Of a stretch of DNA of 64,000 nt, positions 47,840 through 60,481 are shown one piece after another; positions within the stretch are counted from its first letter, which is position 1, and the number at the start of each line of letters is the position of its first letter. The stretch covers positions 25,118,682 through 25,182,681 of the forward strand of contig CM052360.1 of the NCBI GenBank assembly GCA_028551475.1, in the 5' to 3' direction. Source of the stretch: Casuarina equisetifolia (lineage: Eukaryota > Streptophyta > Magnoliopsida > Fagales > Casuarinaceae). The notes under the pieces were generated by a model. It was not told where the DNA came from. It did not search any database and saw nothing but the letters and a program-made list of their open reading frames with translations. A program made the translations under genes and the position numbers.

Positions 47840-48480
47840 AACATATAGTTTAAAGATTTTGTCAAAACTCAAAGAGTTGATAATGCTCTTTAGTTGTTGT
47901 TAATTGTCAGTTTGATCTTATATGACTCTTATTTTTCGCATTCTTATAGAATATCAAAGTAAAAAATACCTAGAATCCAATACTATTCATAGATGGTCAA
48001 ATTTTGAACAAGAAGGTGAATATTACCTAAGGGACAAAAAGAAAGGTAAAGAAAAGGCTGGATATAAAAAGGAAAATAAATGCTATTATGAGGACAAAAG
48101 AGAGGAGAATACTCCAATGAAGGTGGAAGGAGAGGGGAATATTACTATGAGGGTGGAAGGAGAAGTGGATACTACTTAGGACAGAAGGATAGAAGAATAG
48201 GGGAATATTACTATGAAGGTGGAAGGAGAAGTTGATACTACTTAGGAGAGAAAGCTAAATACCAAGAAGAAGGTAAATACTACTTAGAGAACAAAAGGAA
48301 AGGTGAATACTATTAAAAAAAAAGTTGGATATAAAAATGGAGGAAAATACTATTATGAAGATGAAAGGAGAGGGGGATAGGAGAGGAGGATACTACTATG
48401 AGGATGGAAGGAGAGGTGAACACTACTTAAGAGAAAGCTGAATATGAAGAAGGTGAATATTGATTAGAAGATAAAAAGAA
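47840..48480 (+). pseudogene. Gene-relic repeat, copy 2, with GA-rich GEYY-type peptide minisatellite
   Basis: After a splice-acceptor-like TTCTTATAG near 47,950 a frame reads EYQSKKYLE and then, with frame changes, repeated peptides such as GEYYLRDKKKG, EGGRRGEYYYEGGRRS and LENKRKGEYY. The DNA is a purine-rich minisatellite with imperfect units of about 40-60 bp (GAAGGTGGAAGGAGA recurs). The upstream part matches copies at 26,270-26,400 and 50,430-50,520. Stops interrupt it (about 48,177, 48,241 and 48,314). The original protein would have been rich in Gly, Tyr, Glu and Arg/Lys. I do not know the family. Confidence 0.4.
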
Positions 48481-49380
48481 AATAAATATATTGATAAAAA
48501 TATATTCATCTTTGCGTGATGCAGCTTTGCTTTTTATATTTATATTTATATTATTACTATTCAATCTACAACGCAGCATGATAAGGTTCTTTTGCGTGAG
48601 GGCCTAGTGTTTTTCATAGCCTTAATTTGCAATTCAAAAGTCATCTTTATCAAATGCCAAACAAAAGCAATCCTCTTCTTTTTCTTTTTTTTTTGTCAAT
48701 CTTCAACGGAGTATGATAAGGTTTTTTTCTTTAAGCGCCTAATATGCTGCGCATAAAAAAAACCCCAATTAGAATTTTTGGTCAATAAATTTCCCATGAT
48801 TTCACTGTCAATAAATAATTCAGCCCCATTTCCGATGAGGCTAATTAAGAGGCTTATACTTATATTCTTTGACTTCCATCTCTTGGTTGAGTTTAGTATG
48901 GTAAAACTATCACTTTTATTAATATTTTATCAACGTAATTTTGGGATAGTATTTTTTTTCTTAACAATCGTTTTGATAATCTAACTTTTACTTTAACATT
49001 CTTCCGCCTTGAAGAAAACACTCACCAAAGACCATTGTTCCACATTGTAGTACATGATATAAAGAAAGGCTTACATTAAAATTAATCCTTATATCTTACT
49101 AATCATTTACTACTCAAAGTGAGTTTAGATCAATAGAAATAACATGATGAAAATAGAACGATCTTATTGCCTAACAATGCCTTAAAATATTTAATTCAAA
49201 ATTTATTTAATAAAAATGATATTAAGCTAAAAAATCTATCATTGAAATAATGAACCTTGAAATGTCACATTTTAAAAAAAAATTTATTATTTTTTAATAT
49301 TACAACATACATCCAAATTCACCATACAAACTAGCTGGCTAAGTGAAATAAAAATGTCACACACACAGGGTGTCACATTC
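48480..49380. other. AT-rich stretch with one local duplication
   Basis: A motif around ATGATAAGGTT followed by a GCG-containing CCTA segment appears twice (about 48,580-48,615 and 48,708-48,755). No gene is supported. Confidence 0.4.
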
Positions 49381-49382
49381 AT

Positions 49383-49455
49383 CGCCCATACTATATGTTT
49401 TGGGACTTAGCCAAATGGTAAGAACAACCAATATTAGCCACGTATAGGACCAACC
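49383..49455. repeat. Short dispersed repeat, copy 1
   Basis: About 73 bp including TTTTGGGACTTAGCCAAA and ATTAGCCACGTATAGGACCA. It is nearly identical to 50,151-50,225, about 770 bp away in the same orientation. Confidence 0.8.
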
Positions 49456-50150
49456 TAGTGGAAAATTTGGTCTCCAATGAGACTCTTTTATAGGATCTGA
49501 GCATTGATCATGGAAAGATAAATGGGTTTCTATATGCAATATAAAATAGATTTGAAAAACATACCATATTTTTGTTTATGAAGCTATAAATTGCAACTAA
49601 GTCTTCTCCTCTATTATCTCTAATACTGACTTGATGAGATAGCCTAAAAGTTGCTGTATGAAAATTAGCAAGAAGGCGACAACAATGACTACGGAAAAGC
49701 CTCTTTTCTACCCTTGTGAACAAGCAATTATTTAGTGTGTGTGAGTTATGGGTTATTTGTGAGTTAGTGTGCTTAGTATTTTATGGGAGAGAGGCATGAT
49801 AGTTGATGTGGCGAAACCACCTGAGAGGCGATTTCTCACGACTAAATGCAGTCAAATAAATTACATTGTTGTCTTCAAAATTTCTCCGTAAAGTAACATT
49901 AAATATATTAAATATATATATAAACGGAGAGGTAGGGGGAGGACTTAGCCAATCAATAAAATGTCCATACAAATAGCCTCACTTATCAAAGTCTATAAGA
50001 TGGACAAAAGCCCACACTAGTTAGTACCATATGTACAAAAGGGAAATATATGTACAACATGTGTACAATTAAACAAACCAATAAAATTACATTGCATTGC
50101 CATGATAGGGAATGATTGTTTATGCATCATTGATATGAGCTCACATTACA
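49456..50150. other. Gene-free stretch between the two short repeats
   Basis: Only short stop-bounded minus-strand frames (for example 49,508-49,723). No recognisable domain. Confidence 0.4.
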
Positions 50151-50225
50151 TTGCCCATACAGTACATTTTGGGACTTAGCCAAACGGTAAGAACAACCAA
50201 TATTAGCCACGTATAGGACCAACCG
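50151..50225. repeat. Short dispersed repeat, copy 2
   Basis: Second copy of the 49,383-49,455 sequence with only a few mismatches. Confidence 0.8.
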
Positions 50226-50399
50226 TCTGGGAAGCACACCATTAAATACAGTTGTTGGTGTAAAAATTTGAACACTCATCTTCTCTACCCTGCAAAAGGC
50301 AACCATCTTCCTGTTGCAGATTTATCACTCCCTCATTTTTACCCTCGGTTTCATCCTTCTCTACTGCTATTGTCAGTAGTGCTGCTTAACATTTATATC

Positions 50400-50640
50400 A
50401 AAGATTTTGCTTAACAATTATATCAGTGAATTGATCCTACGTGACTTTCATTTCTTTCATCTTTTTATCTTCTCCCATTTTCACAGAATATCAAAGCCAA
50501 GGAGACTTGAACTCCTCCGTTGCTAAATATGGGTGTACGACGAAGAGGAAGCCGCATATGTTGATGGATGATAATCATTCCATGGCTATCTAGAATGCCA
50601 CCATTAGGCTCAATTTCATTCTATGACAAGGTTCCTTTGT
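50400..50640 (+). pseudogene. Gene-relic repeat, copy 3
   Basis: Shares the TTGATCCTA-TGACTTTCATTTC stretch, a T-rich run and an acceptor-like TTTCACAG with copies 1 and 2. A frame of about 36 codons follows the acceptor (EYQSQGDLNSSVAKYG...) before a stop. Unknown family. Confidence 0.4.
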
Positions 50641-51764
50641 TTCCGTGCCTCGTTCGAGGGCATGTCCCGTTGCTCCCTAGAAAACAACAGTAACTATAAT
50701 TAAGCGATCGATACATCTCTGCAAATAATTCAGGCACTTTTCTGACAAATGACAATAATCAAAAGCTTACTATTGATTTAGGTAAGAACTGACCTCTTCA
50801 CCACTACAGCACTCGCATGTTATTTGAATTCTCTACAAGCGTTGGGAGCTAAAGTGATAGACATTAAAAATAAGATCAACTGTCTCCTTCTTCTGTTGAA
50901 ACCTTACATTCCGTATTCCCGATATATCTGCATTTTTTTAATAATTTAATACAAACTCATTTTAACATCAATATCCTTCGCACCCGAAGGTGCAGACGGA
51001 TAAAAATGGTATTATCCTGAGCCATTTAATGTAAAACTTTAGCTGTCCTATTTTATTAAAATGATATTATTATAGAAAGAGAAAGATAAGGTGACTAACA
51101 TTCCAATTTATACCAAATATTTTATTAATTGATGCAAAATTTTGATTATTTTATAACAAAAAATGATATTATTATAAAATTAAAATGACAGGAGTGACCG
51201 ATCTTTAAGGTTCCAGAGCATGAAAGTTGTAGCTTGATTTTGTTGGCCTGTTCCAACTATAAAAAACATATGTATATGCATCGTAGAAATCATGCTTATT
51301 GAAGCTGTCTAGAGATCTGTTGCAAGATAATACCATGTAACTTAACAACTCAGCCAGGTGGTAGTTATTGAAGGGGAGGAGTTGACGTGGAGGCCTTAAC
51401 AGTTTTATCGGATGGAGATTATCCATTCCGTAACTTCCGCTATCTGTTACTAATCCGTTTTAGCAGCACTAACTAATAATGCTAGCCTGAATTGTGAGTA
51501 GCATGTCATCTATAAATAACGGGGATTAGGAATGTAAGGGCATTGAGAATTAAACCTGTATTTAGTTGTACCTTCGACTTCAGCCAAGTAGTAAAATCCC
51601 TTTTCCGACTTTCACTCTCATTGATAGGGAAGACTTCCCCCTCACGGCTCCAACCGCTAGATCCATGTCGCAGGCTCACAACAATATCAAAAATGTTTTC
51701 TTCAAAGCTCTTAATTTTCTTTATCAAGTCAAAATTTTTAACATGCAAACCAATTTCTATCCTT
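50641..51764. other. Gene-free stretch left of the second DC1 unit
   Basis: Several short frames on both strands at 51,205-51,780 overlap one another without any recognisable motif. Nothing is called. Confidence 0.4.
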
Positions 51765-53640
51765 TTATTCATCTCTATATAAATTTCGTTTCCTTCGACC
51801 CCAAATTACTATCTTACTTAAAGGCAAAAGTGATATTCATCTCGTACCAAAAAATTTATGAATCTTGCAATGCATCTTGATTAAATTGGACTTTTTGATC
51901 TATAGAAACAAATAGTAGCCATATAAACAAGTAATAAAAATTTGGTTAGTACAGTAGTTATCGTATTTGATTTATGCGAAAAAGTAGGAATGCTCATTGT
52001 CAATGCAATTATTAGTTGTTAAGTTTTTATATTTCATATTTTGGAGAACTTACGAAGACTTAAAGTTCTTCTCCCGTGTTACCACGCTGTCCTTAATTGG
52101 CATAAGATTAAAAAAAAAAAAAAAACTCTACCGTCTCATATAAAAACTAAGGGAAGACATTATTGTAGGATAAAAAGAGTCTCACATTGTATTAAAAGAA
52201 ATTTGTATTGTACCCTAAAAAATTGGACCACCATTTTCATCGTAAAATATTTTAAGTGGAGGTAAATTTAGATTTTTTATGTAATACGGAGTTAGTTCAC
52301 TCTTGATCAGATTTAATTCGTTTTCAAAAAATGGGTTAGCTCTTTGTCTATAAAAGACCAAACTTGAATTTTGAGAGATGTTAGACAAAAGTGTTGATTA
52401 AAAGAAATTTCTAATGTATCTTAAAGATTTAAATAATTCCTCTTTTTGAAAGGTTATTGGACTAAAATAAACCCCAACCTTTCACATATAGAGGGAATAT
52501 TCTGGTGTGTTGGTGTAAAAAACTGAGGACTCCCTACATGTCGTTGGAAATTGTATTTCAAAGATTGTATGGCTTTTGAATGCTTTTAAGTGTAAACTTT
52601 ATCATTGTATATCGAAGCTTTTATAACTTTTGAATGAAACTTTCTTTTCACAATGATGATTTTTCTCTTGTTCATAGCAATAACTAAATAGAAATTATAT
52701 TTTTACAATAATAATATTTGTCCCTGTGAAAATGATAGTTGTCCAATGTGAAACTTTGTAAATATTTAGCGATGAAAATGGAAATATATTCTCTTTTTCT
52801 AGTTGAATTAATTAGCATATTTTATGGATATGACAAAAAGAGGGGAAAAAAACCTCATTATTTCAACATATATTGAGATCAGTGCATATAACTTTTTTTT
52901 TGAGTTTTTTACTTTCTACTATCTAGTTGGTTATGATTTTGAACTTATTTCTATCATTGTAGATTATTTTGGCTAGACACGTCAAAGACAAATTTATATC
53001 CTCTCTTTAAATTTCATTTTACAATTCCCCGCACAATTGATATCATCAAATTGAGGTTCCTTCAAATAGAATAATTTCTTAATGAGCTAACAAGTGAGAT
53101 AAAGAAAAACTACCACTTATTGTCAGGATCTTCCTTACGAAAACACAATGGGAAAATGGATAAATTCAGGTGCATTAATTACTCAAAATGCAATACTTTA
53201 TCGGAGAATTAGAATAAAAGACGAGAAAAGGGGTGAAGTTCTAAGATGTCTAAAGCTTATAATAGTTTAAATCTTACTATCCAGTGTAAAAGCTAGCAGA
53301 AAGACAATTTTACTTTTGAATACAGAAATCATAAACAGCTTCAGCTAAGCTTCCATTCTCTCTCTCTGGTTTCAATCCTCTACTTTTAACCATGGCAATT
53401 CTACTGCTGAATTTGGTGTGGCAACAGCCTCAACAACTGCACCATATGCAAATAAAGAAACTTTTAAGACCTGATACAATAAGAGAGGAAAAGGAAACTC
53501 AAACGGCTTTCCATTGATTCACAATACTCTCCCAAGGATTAAAAATTCACTTCTCTTGAATTTCTTGCCCCTCAGATGTTCTCATTGAAAGGATTTGCGA
53601 GTTGAATCATCATAGATGTGTGCGGATGCATGAGGGCAGA
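51765..53640. repeat. Flank and 3'-flank blocks of the DC1 unit, copy 2 (no DC1 relic)
   Basis: Aligns with 1-762 (through 52,485) and then directly with 2,324-3,475. The 1.56 kb holding the DC1 relic in copy 1 is missing, with a 2-bp AC overlap at the junction. This suggests deletion by end-joining or slippage in copy 2. No genes. Confidence 0.85.
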
Positions 53641-54285
53641 CAGAATTGTGGGATGAAACGGCTGGAGTCTTCAAGAAGATGGGTTTAATAGCTTTAGTTC
53701 AACCCGTTTTCTTTGAGAAAAGCCGGTTCGTTTTGAATGTGTAGATCCGATTTTATGGTCTGAACTTGTGGCTAAACGGGCAGATCAGGGTCTTTGGATT
53801 TGGGCCACTTTGTGGGCTGTTTTCAGGTTCATTGGAGCTTATTAGTAGTTTGAAACTTCCCAAACAGCTCTTTGAGTTATGCCGATTATAACCGAGGCCC
53901 AATAAATGATCATTATACGTGAATTCAACACACAAATGACAGACTTAAAAAGAATGATCATCGTTAACAACTAGTATACTTGTTTTGTGAAAAAAGTCAC
54001 ATGTTTTATGTTTAGATGCAATTTCATTCAGGATATATGGTCAAGCAGAGGTCTTAAGGCTGCGGGAGGTTTGTCAAGCAGCTCGGTACGTAGCATGGAA
54101 GCCCCCGCGAAGTTCCATTACAATGGTTTACATTGTTTTATCGGCTTCCTCGATCTTAGCTGCGGATCCTGTTGCGTGTGAGTATAATGCACCGAGTGAG
54201 GATTTTGCAGCGGACACAATGTGGTCCTTTTTTATTACTTGATATGCTTGAAGAACTCCTCTTTTTTTGGTGATAGGTCATGATT
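53641..54285. repeat. Duplicated spacer, copy 2, with frameshifted peptide relic
   Basis: Matches 8,442-9,061. The bases around 53,630-53,645 are the unoccupied target of copia element 1. The counterpart of the 48-codon peptide frame starts at 54,095 but has one extra base after the fourth codon. It then reads a different short frame ending before 54,181. Confidence 0.8.
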
Positions 54286-55332
54286 TTGAGCTCTTAATTT
54301 AATATGTGGGACAACTTTCTTGGTTTGAAGACGTCAGCGTTCCTTCCTACTGTTGTTTTCCGTCGTCCTTTCAATGATCGAACTGCCCAAACAAGCAACA
54401 CTAGAATTTAAGGTGGCTCGGATCAGATATCATCCACGTCTACCGATCAGGCAAGAGCCGATTTTCTCCCACATTTCGTTTACTTTTTCTTATGTTTGCT
54501 CCCATTTTTCCTTTGGTTTAACAACCACTCTTTAATCAAAAGCGCAGCATATGCTTCCGAAGAAGACGGTATATTATGCAAGACTTGCTTTAAACAGAAA
54601 GGAAGAACAAAGAAAAGTCCCTGCACGAAGAACACAGAAATGTCCTGGGACAAAACGAAGAGGAAGTGGATGCCGAATCCTGCAACTTATTGCCGCATAA
54701 TTTTTTCTCTAACTAAACTGCTTCAATCTTCTTCTTTTTCCTTTTGAATCGGAATCCTAGACAGGTACACGCAAGCTGCTTGGCAAGGAATAAAAAAAAA
54801 AAAATCTCTTTTCACTCTTTGCTTTGATTGGAAGAACTAAAGGTTCCTAAAATTTACATGAAAGGCATCATAGAAGTCGAATCATTAACGAGCAATCCAG
54901 TTCAAGCTTTTTGAAAGCAAACTTGACCAAGATAAATACATACCTGTCATGTCTTCTTGTGGATGTGCTTTCCTTATCCCGAACGCCATAGGATCAGGTT
55001 CCTTTCTTAGAGGGTCTCATGTTCCATTTCTCCGGCCCCCAAATTCCCAGAAGAGAAAGGCAAATATCATCAAGTACGCGCTTTTCAAGATAAAGATCAA
55101 ACAAGAATCTTACCTTGCGTTGCTGTGGAATGTAAAGTGGGTTGGACGCGTTTAGAAGACGATCGATAATTCAACCTTTTATCCGGCGAAGCTATGAAGT
55201 TTGTGCTGATTCACGACAGCTACGGCCTTCCCTCCAAAGGCACCGACATATTCTCTGCCTCCAAAAGCCCCGACACGGATTCTCTTGAGTGCTCCACTGA
55301 AAGCAACTGATGATTGAGTCTTAAATGAAACA
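54286..55332 (+). promoter_or_regulatory. DC1 upstream module B, interrupted by copia element 2
   Basis: Matches 9,062-10,020 and 61,512-62,440. It is cut at 55,332 by copia element 2, whose target duplicate AAACA lies at 55,328-55,332 and 60,685-60,689. Part of 60,960-61,230 beyond the element resembles 62,575-62,870, so the module resumes there. No DC1 coding sequence follows it. A promoter role is inferred only from module A. Confidence 0.5.
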
Positions 55333-55535
55333 TGTAAAATAAGGCCAACAAGTGAGTGAATGCTATTGTATTGCTGTGAATTGATCTGTACATCGTAGAG
55401 CCTTGATTTATAGGGTTAATTCCTATTCTATATATGGACTACAATTAATGAGAATATTACATATCAAAGGAAATATTATACAATAAATATGTGTCCTATT
55501 TAGGCTCTGATCATTCTTCCTTATATGCACCAACA
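55333..55535 (-). repeat. 3' LTR of copia element 2
   Basis: 203 bp, TG...CA, 8 mismatches to the other LTR. Confidence 0.93.
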
Positions 55536-55559
55536 CTCCCCCTCAAGTTGGAGATTTGT

Positions 55560-57130
55560 ATAGATCAAATACTCCAAGCTTGGAAAGAAGATGCCAGTAC
55601 TGTTTGTTGCAAAGTGCCTTTGTTAACAAGTCTGCTGATTGTTCTTTGGTAGATATGTGACATGTTGTGATAAGACCTTGTAGAAGCTTCTCTCTCACAT
55701 AGTGACATTCTATCTCAATGTGCTTTGTGAAATCATGAAAAATTGGGTTTGCAATAATTTTCTCTACAGCTTCATTGTCACAGTGTAACAGTGCTGGGTG
55801 TGTCTATGGAATCCAAAATCCTTTAACAAACCATTGATCCAAACTATCTCACATGTAGTAACCTGCATGGCTCGATATTCGGCTTCTGCGGATGAAAGTG
55901 AGACAATTGGTTGTTTCTTCGATCGCCATGATATCAAAGAGTTTCCAAGTATAATGCAAAAACCTGTGGTGGACCTGCATGTCATAGGACATGTACTATA
56001 GTCAGAATCAAAAAATGCCCTTATCTTAAACTGCGATGTGGTAGGAAATATGAGGCCAAGTCTAGGGCAGTTTTTCAAGTACTTAATTACTCTCATTGCT
56101 GCTTCCATGTGTGACTGTTTGGGAGCATGCATGAATTGGCTAAGTAGTTGGACTGAAAAAGTGATATCAGGCCTGGTAAGTGTCAAGTATATTAATCTAC
56201 CAACAAGTCTTTGATAGATAGAGGAATCTTCCAATAGGGGATCATTTATTTCTTCTAAAGAACTTGTATCATACTCTACACTAGTAAACTTCTTGTTCGG
56301 CTCTATAAGGGTAATTGATGGTTTGGAACCTGTAAGACCAGCTTCAGAGATCAGTTCCAGCGCATATTTATGCTGGCTAAGAGTGATACCTTCTGGAGAC
56401 CAAGCTATTTCAATCCCAAGGAAGAACTTGGATTGTCCAAGATCTTTCATGAAGAAGGTAGAGTGAAGATATTGTTTGAGATCAGTAATTCTAGTTTTAC
56501 TGTTGACAATAATTAGAATGTCATCAACATAAATCAACAATGCCATAAAAGAACACCCCCTGGCCTTAGTGAATAATGAGTAGTCATGGCGAGACTGACA
56601 AAAACCATGCTGAAGTAGAGCACTAGTGAATTTAGCATTCCATTGTCGAGAGGCTTGCTTCAACCCATATAAGGATTTGCGCAATCGGCATACCATGCGC
56701 TCCCCCTGAGTACAAAATTCGAGGGGAAGCTCCATATAGAATTCCTTAGAAAGATCGCCATGAAGAAAAGCATTCTGAACATCTATCTGCAAGAGTGGCC
56801 AGTGATGAACAGAAACAATCGTAATGAGAAGGCGAATAGTGACATGTTTTGCTGTAGGGGAAAAAGTATCTTGAAAATTGATCCCTTCACGTTGACTGAA
56901 GCCCTTCGCCACGAGACAAGCCTTGTACCACTCGACTGAGCCATCAGCACAATACTTCACCTTATAAACCCATTTGCAACCAATTGGACGGCAATTAGGG
57001 GGCAAGGGGACCACATCCCATGTATGATTAGCTTTAAGAGCAACAATCTTATTATCCATGGCAGCAACCCAATTGGGATAAGTGACAACCTTATGAAAAG
57101 TGGTGGGTTCGGGAATGGTAGAGATAGTGG
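55560..57130 (-). pseudogene. RT-RNase H of copia element 2 with a long intact frame
   Basis: An uninterrupted 431-codon frame (57,059-55,764) covers the copia reverse transcriptase and most of RNase H. Landmarks are RPIGCKWVYKVKYCADGSVE, then LLQIDVQNAFLHGDL, CRLRKSLYGLKQASRQW, YVDD at 56,520-56,531, GRLIYLTLTRPDITFSVQLL, and RSTTGFCIILGNSLISWRSK. A frameshift near 55,780 moves the last part of RNase H (CDNEAVEKI..., TKHIEIECHYVREK) into another frame ending near 55,560. The YVDD motif is intact. The enzyme would normally be released from a polyprotein, so the lone frame is unlikely to be expressed. Confidence 0.9.
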
Positions 57131-57235
57131 CAATGAAATGTTGGTAGTGAGGATGACATTGATTGAGGGAGACATAGTTAGAAGTGGGGTAAAGAGAGGT
57201 GGAGGAGGTATGAGGTAAGGTAGGACATAGATAGT

Positions 57236-58870
57236 CTAAGGTCCAAATAGGAGGGTGAGTGGCGCAGTTAGAACGACGAAGTGAGGGATTGGGGGTGGTG
57301 GTAGGTGTAAGAGATGGGGAAGAATCAGGGAGAGAGGGTTAAGGTTCGGGAGGGATAGGAGGTTCAGAGGACGATGCAGGAAAGGATTCCTCAGAAGGGG
57401 GGTGATCTGGGAGGTCAAGAATATCAACCGACAAGGATAAAAAAGTGTAGGTGTCATCAAACGTGTCATCAAACGTGTCATCAAACTACAGAGTTGGAGT
57501 TGACGGGGTAGGAGAGCTGTCTGGGGCTGAATGAGAATAAAAGGGAAAAATTTGTTCCTCAAAGATGACATCTCGACTGACAAAAAACTTATAGGAAGAA
57601 GGATCATAAAGGCGATAACCCTTTTGAGATGATGGGTAACCCATGAAAATGCAAGGGATGGCACAAGGACTGAATTTATCACGAGGACCAAGAGTGGTGG
57701 CATAGCAAAGACAACTGAAAACACGAAGGTGTTCAATGATGGGGGGTTTACCAAATAGTCGTTCGAAAGGACTGACACTATGAAGGGAAGATGAAGGGAT
57801 GCGGTTAATGATGTGAGTAGCAGTGAAAATGCATTCCCCCCAGAAGGAAGAAGGAATAAAGGCCTGAAACATTAAGGCTTGTGCTACATCCAAGAGATGG
57901 CGATGCTTACGTTCAACAACTCTATTTTGTTGAGGTGTGTGAACGCAAGGTGTTTCATGAGTGATCCCATGGAGGGATAAGAAGGATTGACATTTAGTTG
58001 AAAAAAACTTGGGGTCATTATCAGAATGATTCCGTTTAATAGTGGTGCCAAATTGGTTTTGGATAAGAGAAATAAAATGTCAAATTTTTGAAAAAACTTG
58101 GCTTTTAGTTTAAAGGAGAAAAATCCAAGTGGCCCGAGAGAAATCATCCACAATTGTCAAAAAATATCGGACACCATCATGGGTAGGAGTCCGATAAGAC
58201 CTTAGATATCCATGTGGATCAATTTGAAATTGAAAGTGGTCTTAGATTGACGATTAGGAAAAACCAAACGGGTTTGTTTAGCTAAGGGGCAAATATTGCA
58301 TAAAAAATTTGATGGACATGAAATGGATTTGCCGTGGGCTAAATATGTTTTCAAAGATGAATGACCAAGTCGTTGATGCCAAACATGATAATTATTATTG
58401 ATAAAAGAAGAATTACAAACTGGAATTTTTTTTTGGGTACAAAAAGTATCCTTTAGGGAATTGAAATATTGAGCAAAAACAAAATGAAACTATGGTGGAA
58501 TGGAAGTATAAAGAAAATAAAGGCTATGTTTAGCTCTGCCTAGCCCGATCAGAGCTTCAATCGTATGGTCCTGAAAGATACAGAAATCATCAAAGAAAAT
58601 TGCCACACAATTATTGACACGGGTCAATTTTTGAATGGATAATTGCAAAAACCAGGGAGCATATAGGATGTGTGTGAGACGTAACGAATTATAGGGTGTG
58701 TAAGTGCCAATGTGCGTCACAGGACTAGTGGATCTGTCAGGTAGTGTGAGGGAAATAGGGGTAACACATGGATAATAAGAATCTAAAATATTTAAATCAC
58801 ATGTTATATGGTCGATGGCCCCAGAATAAATAATCCAAGAGGTGCAAAAGGGTAGTGGTGATGAAGCAGT
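57236..58870 (-). pseudogene. Protease-integrase part of pol of copia element 2, broken
   Basis: The protease site at 58,817-58,828 reads YSGA, with Tyr in place of the catalytic Asp. Pre-integrase sequence is at 58,720-58,490. Integrase is at about 58,180-57,486, with QQNRVVERKHRHLLDVAQAL conserved after correcting frames and SVSPFERLFGKPPIIEHLRV following. At 57,455-57,485 a 12-bp unit gives FDDTFDDTFDDT, preceded by a stop. Several frameshifts separate the pieces. Confidence 0.85.
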
Positions 58871-58929
58871 ACTTGTGAAAGGGCCAGAATCGGTGGGGCC
58901 CGCCTGGTTAAGAAGGCTAAAGAAGCGCT

Positions 58930-60151
58930 GTTGCTAATTGGTTGTCAGATGAAGCCCATTGGACCCACCATGAGGGCTAGAAGGAGCGGGCAATGAGGGG
59001 ACTAAATAACCTACACCATTATTGATAAGTAGAGGTGGGTTAGAGTAATAAGTGGGCCCATAGCTAATTGGGCTAGAGTTCTCAAAACTAGTGGGTGGAG
59101 ATGTATCATGGGTAGCAACATTATGTGCTAATGGGCCAGAGTGACTGGGCCATTTTTTTAATCCAGGGACACCTCGCTGCTTGGGCTGCCAACCAAGCGG
59201 GTAGCCCACAATCAGGAAGCAAGACTCCTAAACATGGCTCGGTTTTTTGCGGTGACTGCAAAATAACCAGGAATGATTGGGGCCTGATGAGAAATCTGTG
59301 GGCCCACGAGAAAGACCGCGAGCAGGGCCTGACACGGGCTGCGACTTGGTTGGTGTGGGAAGTACGAGCTCCCCTGTGCGTTGAGAAGGGGCGTGCGACC
59401 ACGAAGCATGGAACACCGAAGACTCGCCCAAATGATGGTGGCCGGCGTGAGAAGATGCTGAGCGACATCGTGTTTGGCGAGGGTTTATGTCTTCTCCAAG
59501 CTGGGTAGTTCTTCGCGGGTAAATTGATGACTGGAGAGTCTGAAATTTTGATGGAAGTCTAAGGAGGAATTTCATAGCTTTATCCTCCTGATCGCGAGCA
59601 CGAAGGCGCTGATTGATGCCACAATCGCACTTCTTGCAAGTGCATCGGATGGGTGCTTGGTGGGATTCGAGTTCTCCCCAAAGGTCTTGAAGACGGACGA
59701 AAAAGGTTGTGAGTGTGGCACCGGTGGCTCAACTAGGAAGCTTCAAGTCGCTGATGGCCTCCTACAACCCGAATATCTGGGTAGCAGTAACTTTATCGAA
59801 GCTTTCCTCCAATATCGACCAAATCTCAGCAACGATGAGATGAGTTTTCATACTGGTGAGGGTGGGTTCGACGGAATTGACGAGCCACATATTGATGGCG
59901 GCGTGGCACTGATCCCAGTGTTTGGCCTCTTCGCCATCACCGGTGGGACGCAGAAGGCTTCCATCAAGGAACCCTATTGTGTTTTAGGCATGCAGAACGG
60001 TCTTGATCTGGTCACTCTAGATCGCCCAGTTGGCTTCGTCGATCAGTTTGGCAGAAACAATGCTAACTGGTTGAAGGTCAGCCACGGTGAGGTGATAGGG
60101 ATCGTGGATTGCAATGGCGGGAAGGGCGGAAGACTCGGGAGTAGCAGACAT
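58930..60151 (-). pseudogene. gag of copia element 2, interrupted
   Basis: ATG at 60,151-60,149 begins MSATPESSALPAIAIHDPYH. An in-frame stop comes after NWAI, then SDQIKTVLHA and a second stop. Further on the Gag core is recognisable as KHWDQCHAAINMWLVNSV. It is followed by CTCKKCDCGINQRLRARDQE, then DKAMKFLLRLPSKFQTLQSS. A degenerate zinc knuckle (CSH.KKPSHV) lies near 59,230-59,250. The long plus-strand frames overlapping this region are shadows. Confidence 0.85.
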
Positions 60152-60481
60152 GGCGGCTAGGGTTTGGTGATTACGACTAAAGGTAATTTGGGAATTGATG
60201 GAAAAGATTGGGGATTAGGGCAAAGGGTGAAATGGGAAAACTGTATTACGGGTGGATAAAAAATGGGAAAACTGTGTTACAGGTGGACAAAAATTAGGAA
60301 AACTGTGTTACGGGTGGACCAAAAATGGGTAAAAAACAAGTAAGGGTTGGAAGGCAGTTGGGTTTTATGTGTAAAAAAAATAGCAATCGTGACTCCTAAC
60401 TTGTTACTGAAGGCCGAAAAGAACAAGTGAAAGTGGAAGCGGTGAGAAAAACGCAGGAAGGGACTTGGGTCGACGATACCA

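Noticed and set aside
59125..60160. Plus-strand frames of 127 and 167 codons
   Set aside because: They are antisense shadows of the minus-strand gag of copia element 2, which has recognisable Gag motifs in the other direction.
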